From Yersinia aleksiciae (lineage in GTDB: Bacteria; Pseudomonadota; Gammaproteobacteria; Enterobacterales; Enterobacteriaceae): a stretch of 64,000 nt of DNA. The stretch covers positions 2,582,073 through 2,646,072 of the forward strand of contig NZ_CP011975.1 in the NCBI RefSeq assembly GCF_001047675.1. Direction: 5' to 3'. A program made the position numbers and the translations under genes. The notes beneath the pieces are model-generated. The model was not told where the DNA came from. It saw nothing but the letters and a program-made list of their open reading frames with translations, and did not search any database. This document shows positions 36,646-46,565 of this stretch, in pieces (the first letter of the stretch is position 1; every line of letters begins with the position of its first letter).

Positions 36646-37878
36646 ATGACCACTTTATCACCGGCAAATCCGGTTAATCGTCGCAGTGAAACGCTGTGTA
36701 GTGTCGCTGCATTACTGTTGGGTATTGGTATATCAACAAATAATCAGCTGATGAATATTTCATTGGTGTTGATTGTTATTTGTTTGATTATTAAAAGAAA
36801 AACGCTTGATATTAAATCGTTCTTAACTAGCCCATTGGTCTATCTGCCTGCTGCGATGTTTGCACTGCTGGCGCTATCGTTGCTGTATCAGCACAATAGC
36901 TATGGCCCTGAGATGGTCGGGAAATATAAGAAACTCCTTTATGTGCTGCCACTGGCGCTGTTCTTTGTGCATCAGCCACGATTAATCAAACTGTTTTGTA
37001 CCGGCTTTCTGGTCGCCAATGCGGTGATATTGGCTGGATCTCTGACGGTAGGGGTTTTACATATTCCGTTAAGCGGCGTCGATCCGACCAATCCAACTAT
37101 CTTTAAACTGCAAATTACCCAAAACTTCTTTATGGCACTGGCGGCACTGTTCTGGTTAGCTCTGGCGTTCCAGAACCAGGGCTGGAAACGCTGGGGTTAC
37201 GGTCTACTGGTCGTCGCCGCCAGCTACAGTATTTTGTTCTTGGTACTGGGTAGAACCGGTTATGTGGCGCTAGTGGTCGGTTTAGGTGTGTGGCTATTCT
37301 TCTCACTGGGCAATCGTCAGCGGTTAACCTTAGTGGTGCTCGGTATCGTGGCTTTCACGGCTTTGGTCTTTATTCCCAATAAAGCGACTGACCGTATCGT
37401 GCTGGGCGTCAATGAAATAAAAGTGTGTGTTGCCGCTCCATCAAGTGATGCCTATGAGGCTTGTAGTTCCTCAATGGGGCAGCGCTCTGCGTTTGCGATT
37501 GAGGCTGCTCGGTTGATTAAGGATGCCCCAATTTTAGGCCACGGTGCGGGCGGATTTTATTACGGAAACCCAGAGACCGGTTATTCCGTTAATAACCCAC
37601 ATAATGAATATATTATCGAAATGGTTCATTCAGGTGTGATTGGTTTGCTGATCTTCCTGGCGTGGATTGTCTGTTGTTACCGCGTGATTTGGCAACAAAC
37701 ACCGCTGCTGCGTAATGTGCTGCTGGCGGTATTGACCAGCTATATGGCGTGTAACTTCTTTAACTCATTCCTGTTGGATTCGTCTGAAGGTCATCTGTTT
37801 ATGATATTCGTGGCGATTCTAGCGGGTTATTCAGTCGCAGGTACTCAGCAAGTATCGGATAAGCGGCTGACCGAATAG
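36646..37878 (+). CDS. waaL: O-antigen ligase WaaL-like
   Basis: A 410-residue polytopic inner-membrane protein with about twelve helices. The Wzy/WaaL family loop contains GRTGYVALVVGLGVWLFF and, near residue 300, LGHGAGGFYYGNPETGYSVNNPHNEYIIEMVHSGVIG, which holds the conserved NPHNEY histidine motif. Ligases join undecaprenyl-linked O-antigen to the lipid A core at the periplasmic face. The neighbouring waaQ-like gene supports ligase rather than polymerase. Two Cys residues in the periplasmic loop (EIKVCVAAPSSDAYEACSSS) could form a disulfide. Confidence 0.85.
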   Translation: MTTLSPANPVNRRSETLCSVAALLLGIGISTNNQLMNISLVLIVICLIIKRKTLDIKSFLTSPLVYLPAAMFALLALSLLYQHNSYGPEMVGKYKKLLYVLPLALFFVHQPRLIKLFCTGFLVANAVILAGSLTVGVLHIPLSGVDPTNPTIFKLQITQNFFMALAALFWLALAFQNQGWKRWGYGLLVVAASYSILFLVLGRTGYVALVVGLGVWLFFSLGNRQRLTLVVLGIVAFTALVFIPNKATDRIVLGVNEIKVCVAAPSSDAYEACSSSMGQRSAFAIEAARLIKDAPILGHGAGGFYYGNPETGYSVNNPHNEYIIEMVHSGVIGLLIFLAWIVCCYRVIWQQTPLLRNVLLAVLTSYMACNFFNSFLLDSSEGHLFMIFVAILAGYSVAGTQQVSDKRLTE

Positions 37879-37910
37879 CGCAAAATTCTCACAAACATGA
37901 CAGGCTAAAC

Positions 37911-37937
37911 AACGGCTCCTAAATGGGAGCCGTTTTT
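37911..37937 (+). terminator. waaL terminator
   Basis: AACGGCTCC, six-base loop and GGAGCCGTT followed by TTTT: a strong intrinsic terminator 33 bases after the stop. Confidence 0.92.
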
Positions 37938-38696
37938 CGTTGTATTCTTCGAAATGTCATTAGTGTTAAGACGACCAAGATAATTCATACATTATTTTTA
38001 GTATTAACTTCCTACAAATTTATCTGATATTTCAACATGCAATATCAGACATTTCTAATATCACTGTAAAAATGGCATTCCATCCCATTTTATAAAAAGA
38101 AAAATGCGATAGATATGTGTAGTCATTACCTAATTATGGCGAGCAAGAAGGTGGCTAAATGAAGGCGATAAATGTGAGCCAATAGAGAGTTTTAATAAGA
38201 TATGGCCTATTTTTTTACAGAGATATCCAGTTATTAACTAATTGAAAAATATGAATATTAACTCTGTAATTATTAAGGTCTAATTATTAAGCCTAGACCA
38301 TTAATGTATGGCTGGCAAGTTGGCCCGCATTCTTATCGCCTCTATATTATTGGCTGAATTGGCATCCAAGATTTATCTTAAATGACACTTTTAATAAAAA
38401 TAGATATCTATGCTAATAAAATAGCTTTAATGCAGTGAATTAATCTGGTTGGTGGTTTTTTAGATGGACAAAATGATGATTTGGGTCACTATTAAGATAT
38501 TCTGATGTATGTGATACTTTTTTTCAATAATTTACATATTTTAATCTTTGGTCTACTTTCTCGACGTTATGCAATAATTTTAAAGGAAGCTATGATAACT
38601 ATGTATTTATATTGATAAGTGGGTCCGGGCGAATCTGTTTGTGGGATAAACAGAATTTACATTTAACTTAATTTATCCAACGTCACTGAGATCATC
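37938..38696. promoter_or_regulatory. Long AT-rich leader and promoter region of arcDA
   Basis: About 760 bases without a gene of usual size, strongly AT-rich. The last 110 bases have organised features: an AAAGGAAG ribosome binding site followed by a seven-codon ORF, and a hairpin (CTGTTT at 38635, AAACAG at 38648). I could not find a convincing ARG box or FNR site. The upstream 600 bases show nothing I recognise. Confidence 0.4.
38592..38615 (+). CDS. Possible leader peptide MITMYLY upstream of arcD
   Basis: A seven-codon ORF with a strong AAAGGAAG five bases upstream, 81 bases before arcD. The following stretch contains a six-base stem-loop. It has no Arg codon, so classical arginine attenuation is not obvious. 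It could be chance. Confidence 0.25.
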   Translation: MITMYLY

Positions 38697-40205
38697 ATGG
38701 CCAATTCATCTGCGAATAAATTATCTTTACCGGCCCTAACCTCATTAGTGGTCGGGTCAATGATCGGGGCGGGTATATTTTCATTACCAGCGACATTTGG
38801 ACGAGCTACGGGTGGGTTTGGTGCTCTTATTGCCTGGTGTATTGCCGGCGGTGGTATGTTAATGCTGGCTTTTGTTTTTCAAACATTGGCGCAGCGTAAA
38901 CCTAATCTTGATTCCGGTGTATTCATTTACGCCAAAGAGGGCTTCGGCGATTATCTGGGTTTTGCCTCCGCATTAGGTTTTTGGGCAGGGACTTGTATTG
39001 GTAACGTCTCTTACTTCGTTCTGATCAAATCAACGCTAGGGGCATTCTTCCCGATATTCGGTGATGGTAATACCATTCCTGCCGTATTAGTCGCCTCCGT
39101 TATTTTATGGGGATTCCATATCCTGATATTGCGGGGCGTTAAAGAAGCGGCTGCCATTAATACCATTGCCACCTTCGCAAAAATAATTCCTATCTTCATT
39201 TTTGTTATCGTGCTGATTTTTGCCTTTAAAGGTGATGTGTTCGCACTGAACTTCTGGGGCACACCTGATGTCGTTAAAAGTGTGGATTTGTCCCACCTGA
39301 ATGATTATGGCTATGTGGGTCATGCTGCCGCAGTCATGGCTCCGGCGGTTGAGCCTGAATCTCTCTTCTCCCAAGTGCGTAGCACCATGTTAGTCACCGT
39401 CTTTGTCTTCTTGGGCATCGAAGGGGCAAGCGTCTATTCACGTTATGCCAAAGAGCGTAGCCACGTAGGTATCGCCACCGTTCTCGGTTTCATTGGTGTG
39501 CTGTGTCTGTTGGTGCTGATTACCATGTTGTCTTACGGTGTACTGCTGCGCCCTGATCTGGCGGCACTACGTCAGCCATCAATGGCCGGTGTACTGGAAG
39601 CCATAGTGGGCCGCTGGGGGGCAATCTTCATCAGTATTGGCCTGATTATCTCAGTATTGGGAGCTTATTTATCTTGGTCACTGTTGGCAGCAGAAGTGCT
39701 GTTCTCTGCGGCTAAGAGTAAAAGTATGCCAAAAGTTTTCGGGACTGAAAACAGCAATGCGGTACCTTCCGCAGCTGTTTGGCTGACCAATATCTTTATT
39801 CAAGTGTTCTTAATTCTGACACTGTTTACCGATTATGCTTTCCAATTGGCGTTGGAATTAACCAGCTCATTAACCCTGATTCCTTATTTATTGGTCGGGG
39901 CTTACGGGTTAAAACTGGCATGGACGGGCGAGACCTACGAAACCAACAAACGGGGTCACAGAAAAGACTTAATTTTTGCCCTCATTGCAACTTTCTACTC
40001 TGCTCTCATGATTTACGCAGGTGGCATGAAGTATTTGCTGCTGTCGGCCATTATTTACGGCCCAGGCACCATTTTGTATCTGATTGCCAAACGTGAACAG
40101 CATCAAAAAGCCTTTAATAGCTACGAAAGAATACTGTTTATTGTTCTGATTGTTGCTGCGGTTGCCGCGATATATAGCATCGCCACCGGTATTATCACCA
40201 TATAA
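38697..40205 (+). CDS. arcD: Arginine/ornithine (or citrulline) antiporter
   Basis: A 502-residue amino acid antiporter of the APC superfamily, basic-amino-acid antiporter group. The N-terminus LSLPALTSLVVGSMIGAGIFSLPATFGRATGG has the substrate-binding GSMIGAGIF motif, and about thirteen helices follow. It exchanges external arginine with the product of the deiminase pathway. It is separated by 15 bases from arcA, an operon. Because no ornithine transcarbamylase or carbamate kinase gene follows, the exchanged product could be citrulline instead of ornithine. Confidence 0.88.
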   Translation: MANSSANKLSLPALTSLVVGSMIGAGIFSLPATFGRATGGFGALIAWCIAGGGMLMLAFVFQTLAQRKPNLDSGVFIYAKEGFGDYLGFASALGFWAGTCIGNVSYFVLIKSTLGAFFPIFGDGNTIPAVLVASVILWGFHILILRGVKEAAAINTIATFAKIIPIFIFVIVLIFAFKGDVFALNFWGTPDVVKSVDLSHLNDYGYVGHAAAVMAPAVEPESLFSQVRSTMLVTVFVFLGIEGASVYSRYAKERSHVGIATVLGFIGVLCLLVLITMLSYGVLLRPDLAALRQPSMAGVLEAIVGRWGAIFISIGLIISVLGAYLSWSLLAAEVLFSAAKSKSMPKVFGTENSNAVPSAAVWLTNIFIQVFLILTLFTDYAFQLALELTSSLTLIPYLLVGAYGLKLAWTGETYETNKRGHRKDLIFALIATFYSALMIYAGGMKYLLLSAIIYGPGTILYLIAKREQHQKAFNSYERILFIVLIVAAVAAIYSIATGIITI

Positions 40206-40220
40206 TTAATTGGAGTTCTT

Positions 40221-41504
40221 ATGTCAGATAAAGCTAAGAAAGCTCACGCCAAGACCAAGTTTGGCGTTCACTCTGAAGTCGGGCAACTGCATAAAGTGAT
40301 GGTGTGCGCTCCTGGCCGCGCCCATAACCGCCTGACCCCCAGTAATTGTGATGAATTATTATTTGATGATGTGCTGTGGGTAGAGAGAGCCAAGCGCGAC
40401 CACTTCGATTTTATGACCAAAATGCGCGAACGTGGTGTCGATGTGGTTGAGATGCACAATCTACTGGCCGAAACCGTGGCAATTCCGGCGGCGAAAAAGT
40501 GGATTCTGGATCAGCAAATTGTCCCTAATGAAGTGTCACTGGGCATTCTGCATGAAACTCGTAGCTATCTGGAGAGTCTGGAACCGCGCGTATTAGCTGA
40601 AGTGCTGATTGGCGGCTTATCTACCACTGAGCTGCATAATGACGGTAAATGCGACAAAGAAGAGCTGAAGCTGATTCGCGAAGCGGTGGGCATTACTGAA
40701 TACCTGCTGCCACCACTGCCCAATACCCTCTACACCCGTGACACCACCTGCTGGATCTACGGCGGTGTAACACTGAACCCTCTGTATTGGCCGGCGCGTC
40801 ACGAAGAGACCATCCTGACCTCCGCTATCTATAAATTCCACCCAGATTTTGGCGACGCCAATGTGAAAGTGTGGTGGGGTGACCCGACACAGCATCATGG
40901 CTCCGCCACATTGGAAGGCGGCGATGTGATGCCAATCGGCAATAAAACAGTGTTAATCGGCATGAGTGAGCGCACCTCGCATCAGGCGATCACTCAGTTG
41001 GCACAATCCCTGTTTAAAAATAGCGAAGGGCAGGTGGAGCGAGTCATGATTGCTGCCATGCCTAAACTGCGTGCCGCCATGCACTTGGATACGGTGTTCA
41101 CTTTCTGCGACCGCGATGTGGTGACGTTGTATCCGGCGATTGTTAATCAGATTCAAACCTTCTCACTGCGCCCAGACAACGGCCCGACCGGCATCAAGTT
41201 AAGCCGCGATAAAGGCACCTTTGTTGAAGCGGTGGCCGGTGCATTGAACCTGAAAAAACTGCGTGTGGTTGAGACCGAAGGTAACGATTACGACACCGAA
41301 CGTCAGCAGTGGGACAGCGGCAATAACATGGTCGCACTCTCACCGGGTGTGGTGCTGGCTTATGACCGCAACACAAAAACCAATACCCAGCTACGTAAAG
41401 AAGGGGTGGAAGTGATTGAGATTGTGGGCAGCGAATTGGGCCGTGGGCGCGGGGGCGGTCACTGCATGACTTGTCCGATTATCCGCGATGCCGTTGATTA
41501 CTAA
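40221..41504 (+). CDS. arcA: Arginine deiminase
   Basis: Hydrolyses arginine to citrulline and ammonia, helping acid resistance and anaerobic energy when the full pathway is present. All catalytic motifs are visible: [39 protein letters not shown] (Asp), [11 protein letters not shown] (Glu/Asp), [13 protein letters not shown] (His-Leu-Asp) and the nucleophile Cys415 in [13 protein letters not shown]. Length 427 residues. Name note: this is the arginine deiminase, not the ArcA response regulator. No arcB or arcC follows. Confidence 0.93.
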   Translation: MSDKAKKAHAKTKFGVHSEVGQLHKVMVCAPGRAHNRLTPSNCDELLFDDVLWVERAKRDHFDFMTKMRERGVDVVEMHNLLAETVAIPAAKKWILDQQIVPNEVSLGILHETRSYLESLEPRVLAEVLIGGLSTTELHNDGKCDKEELKLIREAVGITEYLLPPLPNTLYTRDTTCWIYGGVTLNPLYWPARHEETILTSAIYKFHPDFGDANVKVWWGDPTQHHGSATLEGGDVMPIGNKTVLIGMSERTSHQAITQLAQSLFKNSEGQVERVMIAAMPKLRAAMHLDTVFTFCDRDVVTLYPAIVNQIQTFSLRPDNGPTGIKLSRDKGTFVEAVAGALNLKKLRVVETEGNDYDTERQQWDSGNNMVALSPGVVLAYDRNTKTNTQLRKEGVEVIEIVGSELGRGRGGGHCMTCPIIRDAVDY

Positions 41505-41516
41505 TATCCTTCGCCC

Positions 41517-41549
41517 TTGACGTTGCAGAGTCGTCAGTTGCAACGTCAA
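41517..41549 (+). terminator. Inverted repeat after arcA, terminator-like
   Basis: TTGACGTTGCA (41517-41527) and TGCAACGTCAA (41539-41549) are perfect 11-base arms with an 11-base loop, 13 bases after the stop. No good T tract follows (AGGGTTTTGG). The arm sequences resemble ERIC termini. Confidence 0.6.
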
Positions 41550-41865
41550 TAGGGTTTTGGTCATCGAGTTGGATTGCGCTTAAAAAAATAGCCGATGGTG
41601 AGTAGCTGCGCAGCGCTATCTTGCTATCGGCATTTTACTGTTGAAATGTGATGCACTGAGATGAAAAGGATTTTCGATTGAAATAGGTTTATGGCGTCTG
41701 TTTTTTGCTGATAGTGACACTGACAACACTGTTTACCCTCCAAAACAGCGGTTCGGTTAACTTATCTTTACTTTTCACGTAAATAACACTACCCATTTCG
41801 GTGCAAATTGTGCTGATCTACTTTTAGGAATATTTACAGGGGGATTATTAATCACACTGATATAT

Positions 41866-41988
41866 CCGTCATACTTTAAGCTGCATGTGCGTTGGCTGCT
41901 TTCGTTCACCCCAGTCACTGACTTGAGTCGGCTTCTGGGGATTTGCGCAATTATCGCCTTCCTGCAACGCGAATTATTTAGGGTATAA
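41866..41988. repeat. ERIC-type element
   Basis: Begins GTCATACTTTAAGCTGCATG, contains the core CACCCCAGTCACTGACTTGAG and GCTTCTGGGGATTTGCGCAA, and ends CAACGCGAATTATTTAGGG. It forms a large imperfect palindrome between arcA and the RND adaptor. The same outer arms without the core lie at 9886-9957. Confidence 0.8.
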
Positions 41989-42098
41989 AACGCTGGTGCG
42001 CCGTCTGTCACAGACAAAGTAGCCCAGAAAACAGATAAAAAAAGTGTGAATAACTAATCTGCAATAATTTTTAAAATCTGACTCAATGAGATCTTATA

Positions 42099-43181
42099 GT
42101 GAAGATAAAAACAATAGTCACTCTGCTAGTAACGTTTCTACTCGCGGCCTGCGACAGAACTCCCCCTGAAGTCGTAGAAAGTGTACGTCCGGTAAAGATA
42201 TTTATCGTCGAAGACAGCGGACAAAATGGGACTCGATATTTCCCCGCACGGCTACAAGCTGGCGATGAAACCCAACTCTCCTTTAAACGCAGTGGGCAGC
42301 TGCAACAACTGCTGGTGCGTGAAGGTGAGCAGGTGAAGAAAGGCCAAGTTATCGCCAGACTGAACGACACTGATCTCAACTTACGTGTTCGCGATCGCCA
42401 ATCAACCTTTAATCTGGCGCGTGATCAATTCAACCGTTTCAATACCTTGCAAGGCCAACGTGCTGTCTCTCGTGCCGAATTAGATGTTCGTCGCGCTGAG
42501 ATGGAATCTGCCCGTGCAGGTCTGGAAATTGCACAAAAAGAACTCAGCGATGCGACCATCACCGCACCCTTTGATGGCATTATCGCCAATGTCACGGCCC
42601 GTAACCATCAGGTGATGGCCCCAGGTCAGGCGGTGGCAACATTAAGTGCACTGGACACACTGGATGTGGTGTTTAGTGTGCCAGAGCGCCTGTTTACCAC
42701 GCTGGACATCAGCAATCGCAACTACAAGCCAACGGTATTGCTCAATCATATGCCAGGGCGCGAATTTATTGCTGAATATAAAGAACATACCACTTCGACC
42801 AGCTCCGCCTCGCAGACCTTCCAGGTCACACTGACCATGAAGCGCCCGGCTGATATGCCGCTGCTTTCGGGTATCAGTGGTCGGGTCAGAATCAACTCCG
42901 GTACTTTGGCTGGCACTGACCATCCGACCATTGTGGTGCCGGTAGAAGCCGTATTTAACCCTGACAGCGCCCAGCTAAATGATGCGCGCGTCTGGGTCAT
43001 CAAAAATGATGATGGTCAGATGCACGTGGAAGAACGCAAAGTGCAGGTAGGCCAATTGACAGCGAACGGTATTCAAGTGACTTCCGGCCTGGCTGATGGC
43101 GAACAGATCGTCGCCGCAGGCACCGGTGAACTTCGCCCAAATCAAGTCGTCCGGGCTTGGGTTCGTGAGCGAGGTCTCTGA
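42099..43181 (+). CDS. RND efflux periplasmic adaptor (lipoprotein)
   Basis: A 360-residue membrane fusion protein. The N-terminus MKIKTIVTLLVTFLLAACDRTP carries a lipobox (LAAC, Cys18), so it is anchored by lipid. The lipoyl half-motif QLSFKRSGQLQQLLVREGEQVKKGQVIARL, the helical hairpin and the second half-motif TITAPFDGIIANVTARNHQVM are typical. It links the inner-membrane pump to an outer-membrane channel. Its stop overlaps the pump's start by one base. No outer-membrane factor gene is adjacent, so a shared TolC-type channel is likely. Confidence 0.93.
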   Translation: MKIKTIVTLLVTFLLAACDRTPPEVVESVRPVKIFIVEDSGQNGTRYFPARLQAGDETQLSFKRSGQLQQLLVREGEQVKKGQVIARLNDTDLNLRVRDRQSTFNLARDQFNRFNTLQGQRAVSRAELDVRRAEMESARAGLEIAQKELSDATITAPFDGIIANVTARNHQVMAPGQAVATLSALDTLDVVFSVPERLFTTLDISNRNYKPTVLLNHMPGREFIAEYKEHTTSTSSASQTFQVTLTMKRPADMPLLSGISGRVRINSGTLAGTDHPTIVVPVEAVFNPDSAQLNDARVWVIKNDDGQMHVEERKVQVGQLTANGIQVTSGLADGEQIVAAGTGELRPNQVVRAWVRERGL

Positions 43182-46100
43182 TGAAAGTTCTTGATAATTT
43201 TATCAGTAATAACACCCGTATCTGGCTAACGATTCTGTTGCTGGGTATTGGTGGTGTTATTGCCTATCTCAATATAGGTAGGCTGGAAGATCCGGCTTTT
43301 ACCATCAAAACGGCGGTGGTTGTCACCCGCTATGATGGTGCCTCGGCGCAACAAGTTGAGGAGGAGGTCACGCTGCCACTGGAGAATGCCATTCAGGAGC
43401 TATCCTATGTTGATGACGTGACCTCGATCTCCAGTGCTGGCTTATCGCAAATCACCATCAATATCCGCGCACAATACGGTGCGAATGAGTTACCGCAAAT
43501 CTGGGATGAATTGCGGCGCAAAATCAATGATAACAGTGTGCGTTTACCTCCGGGTGCCAGTGCGCCGATGGTCAACGACGACTTTGGCGATGTCTACGGC
43601 TTCTTCTTCTCGCTAACTGGCGATGGCTACAGTAATCAGGATCTGCGCAATTTTGCCGAACAACTGCGCCGTGAACTGGTACTGGTGCCGGGGGTCGGTA
43701 AAGTGGGCATCGTGGGGATTCTGCCGGAAGAAGTGCAGGTGGAGATCTCTCGTGCTCAGATGACCGCTGCTGGTATCACGCCACAACAATTATCCGACTT
43801 ACTGGCCCGCCAAAACGTGGTGTCCGATGCCGGTCAGCTACAGGTCGGCAGTGAGTCGATTCGTTTGCATCCGACCGGTGAATTCCAAAGCGTACAAGAG
43901 CTGGGAAATCTATTAGTCAGCCAGCCGGGCAGCCCAAAAAGCGTCTATCTGCGTGATATCGCGACGGTAACGCAGGGCTTCGGTCATTCGCCGACCAATA
44001 TCTATCGTGCTAACGGTAAGCCCGCGCTGGCCTTGGGGATCTCCTTTGCCCCGAACGTCAACGTAGTGAATGTGGGTAATGCCATCAAAGCCCGACTGGC
44101 ACAGCTCGAAGGTGAGCGCCCGTCAGGTATGCACATCAACGTGTTCTACGACCAATCTCATGAAGTGGAAGGGGCGGTTAACGGCTTTATCCTTAACTTC
44201 CTGTTGGCGCTGTTGATTGTTGTTGTCACTCTGCTGATCTTCATGGGGGTACGCAGCGGCGTAGTGATTGCCATCTCACTGGCGCTTAACGTACTCGGCA
44301 CCTTGCTGATTATGTGGCTGTTCAATATCGAGCTACAGCGAGTGTCGCTAGGGGCGTTGATTATCGCGCTCAGTATGTTGGTGGATAACGCCATTGTGGT
44401 AGTGGAAGGCGTGGTGGTGGGTCGCCAGCGAGGTGAAAGCCTCTCGACGGCCATCGGCAATGTGGTGAAGCGCTCAATGATGCCGCTGCTCGGGGCGACA
44501 GTCATCGCGATTCTGGCCTTTGCACCTATTGGCCTGTCCAATGATGCGACCGGTGAATATTGTAAATCGCTATTCCAGGTGCTGCTGATCTCGCTGATGT
44601 TGAGCTGGATTACCGCGCTGACACTGACGCCAGTCTTCTCCAAATGGGCATTTCAGGGCCAAAAACCGGCGAAAGAGGAAGCCGACAAACCGGCCAAGCA
44701 ACCTTATGATGGCTGGTTATTCCGCTACTACCGCATCATCCTGAATAAGTTACTGCAACACCGCAGTATCACTTTAGTGTTGCTGGCGGCACTGCTGGTG
44801 GCCTCGGTGGTGGGTTTTGGTCATGTTCGCCAAAGCTTCTTCCCGCCATCGAACACCCCAATCTTCTTCGTGGATATCTGGCTACCGTACGGCACAGATA
44901 TCGGCTATACCGAAGATGTTGCGGCCAAAGTTGAGCAATATATCAAACAGCAGAAAGGCGTCGAGGACACCATGGCGACCATTGGTCAGGGTGCGATGCG
45001 CTTTATGCTGACCTACAATGCCCAACGCCACTACCCGAACTATGCGCAGGTGATGGTTCGTGCCGAACAGCTGGACCAAATACCGGGCTTGGTGAGTGAA
45101 ATCGAGTCCTACATGCATGACGAATACCCGCAGGTTGACGCGCAGATCAAGCGCATCATGTTCGGGCCGTCAAACAACAGCTCTATCGAAGCCCGCTTTA
45201 TTGGGCCGGACCCAGATGTGCTGCGGACTTTGGCTGCTCAAGCGGAGAAAGCGATCATTGCTGATCCGATGTCCGATGGAGCAAGGCATGACTGGCAGGA
45301 TCGTAGCAAAATGATCCGGCCACAATTCTCCGATTATCTCGGCCGTGAACTGGGCGTGGATAAACGCGAGGTTGATGGCACATTACGCATGAGTTTTGGC
45401 GGCCTACCGGTCGGGCTATACCGTGATGGTACCCGCTTGATGCCGATTGTCCTGCGCACACCAGACTCAGAGCGGCTCAATGCTGAACGGCTCAACGACG
45501 TGATGGTGTGGAGTCAAGCGCGACAAGCCTTTATCCCGATCGACAACGTGGTCACCAGTTTTGAAACCGAGTGGGAAGATCCGCTGATTATGCGCCTGGA
45601 TCGTAAACGCACACTGACGGTTCAGACTGACCCGACTCAACAGGGCGGCGAAACCTCTTCCGAGTTGTTGCAGCGCATCAAACCGGGCGTTGACGCGATT
45701 CAACTGCCACGCGGCTATGAACTGGAATGGGGCGGTGACTACGAAAGTACCAAGGAAGCGCAACGGGGCATTTTCATCAGTCTACCTATCGCATTCCTGA
45801 TTATGTTTGTGGTGACAGTATTGATGTTCAGTTCAGTGCGTAACGCGCTGGCGATCTGGTTGACTGTCCCGTTGGCATTAATCGGCGTGACCTTTGGCTT
45901 CTTGCTCACCGGTATCCCGTTTGGCTTTATGGCCTTGCTGGGGCTGCTCAGTCTAAGCGGCATGTTGATACGTAACGGCATTGTGTTGGTGGAAGAGATT
46001 GGCTTACAGCGGCAGGAAAAACCGCTACGCGAGGCCATTATCGATGCTTCTACCGCCCGTCTGCGACCTATCATGCTGACCGCATTTACCACCGTACTGG

Positions 46101-46267
46101 GGCTGGCACCGCTGCTAAGCGATGCTTTCTTCCAAAGTATGGCGGTGGTGATTATGTTCGGTCTGGGCTTTGCAACCGTGCTGACATTACTGGTGCTGCC
46201 AGTGATTTACAGCAGCATGAATCCGGAACCTAAAGAAAAGACGCATGATGAGCCGGTCAGCGAATAA
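43181..46267 (+). CDS. RND-family multidrug efflux transporter
   Basis: A 1028-residue proton-driven pump with the two-fold RND repeat: twelve helices and two large periplasmic loops. Motifs are IGRLEDPAFTIKTAVVVTRYDGASAQQVEEEVTLPLE (N-terminal loop) and, in TM4, SMLVDNAIVVVEGVVVGRQ. AcrB has two adjacent aspartates here; this protein has Asp-Asn, so one partner of the proton relay is changed. The substrate range is unknown. There is no adjacent regulator gene. Confidence 0.92.
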   Translation: MKVLDNFISNNTRIWLTILLLGIGGVIAYLNIGRLEDPAFTIKTAVVVTRYDGASAQQVEEEVTLPLENAIQELSYVDDVTSISSAGLSQITINIRAQYGANELPQIWDELRRKINDNSVRLPPGASAPMVNDDFGDVYGFFFSLTGDGYSNQDLRNFAEQLRRELVLVPGVGKVGIVGILPEEVQVEISRAQMTAAGITPQQLSDLLARQNVVSDAGQLQVGSESIRLHPTGEFQSVQELGNLLVSQPGSPKSVYLRDIATVTQGFGHSPTNIYRANGKPALALGISFAPNVNVVNVGNAIKARLAQLEGERPSGMHINVFYDQSHEVEGAVNGFILNFLLALLIVVVTLLIFMGVRSGVVIAISLALNVLGTLLIMWLFNIELQRVSLGALIIALSMLVDNAIVVVEGVVVGRQRGESLSTAIGNVVKRSMMPLLGATVIAILAFAPIGLSNDATGEYCKSLFQVLLISLMLSWITALTLTPVFSKWAFQGQKPAKEEADKPAKQPYDGWLFRYYRIILNKLLQHRSITLVLLAALLVASVVGFGHVRQSFFPPSNTPIFFVDIWLPYGTDIGYTEDVAAKVEQYIKQQKGVEDTMATIGQGAMRFMLTYNAQRHYPNYAQVMVRAEQLDQIPGLVSEIESYMHDEYPQVDAQIKRIMFGPSNNSSIEARFIGPDPDVLRTLAAQAEKAIIADPMSDGARHDWQDRSKMIRPQFSDYLGRELGVDKREVDGTLRMSFGGLPVGLYRDGTRLMPIVLRTPDSERLNAERLNDVMVWSQARQAFIPIDNVVTSFETEWEDPLIMRLDRKRTLTVQTDPTQQGGETSSELLQRIKPGVDAIQLPRGYELEWGGDYESTKEAQRGIFISLPIAFLIMFVVTVLMFSSVRNALAIWLTVPLALIGVTFGFLLTGIPFGFMALLGLLSLSGMLIRNGIVLVEEIGLQRQEKPLREAIIDASTARLRPIMLTAFTTVLGLAPLLSDAFFQSMAVVIMFGLGFATVLTLLVLPVIYSSMNPEPKEKTHDEPVSE

Positions 46268-46292
46268 CCGCTAGCATCGCGTTAGAACCACC

Positions 46293-46312
46293 TAAAGCTG
46301 CCCTTCGGGGCG
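46293..46312 (+). terminator. Stem-loop after the RND gene
   Basis: GCTGCCC, a TTCG-type loop and GGGCGGC form a stable hairpin 25 bases after the stop. The T tract is weak. Confidence 0.55.
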
Positions 46313-46514
46313 GCTAATGAGATGGGCACTTCCACCCAACAACATCGTAATCATCTTTTATGACTATCATCAGCGACTGACGTCTTTTTATACCTAAAAT
46401 CCAGCCCCGCAAGCTTGAACCCGTCATCCCCCTTTGATAAGCGCACGTTATTTGAATGTGAGCATTTATAATTCTGTGCGCCACTTCTCTTCCTGCCCCT
46501 ACGCGGTACTCCGC

Positions 46515-46565
46515 ACGTTCCAATATGAAACCTCACTCAGGCAACCACGTTCCATAATGGAACGT
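46515..46565 (+). promoter_or_regulatory. Twin operator upstream of gldA-dhaKLM
   Basis: ACGTTCCATAATGGAACGT (46547-46565) is a perfect 19-bp palindrome. ACGTTCCAATATGAAAC begins at 46515, 32 bp upstream, and repeats its left half. A site pair three helical turns apart, about 110 bases ahead of gldA, fits an activator such as DhaR. This is inference. Confidence 0.55.

Noticed and set aside
37938..38590. A hidden gene in the long gap before arcD
   Set aside because: Stops occur in all frames, composition is very AT-rich and no ribosome binding site with a useful ORF is present, except the tiny ORF listed.
38200..38600. ARG or FNR box ahead of arcDA
   Set aside because: Several AT-rich stretches resemble half sites, but none keeps the TGAAT...ATTCA or TTGAT...ATCAA spacing well enough.
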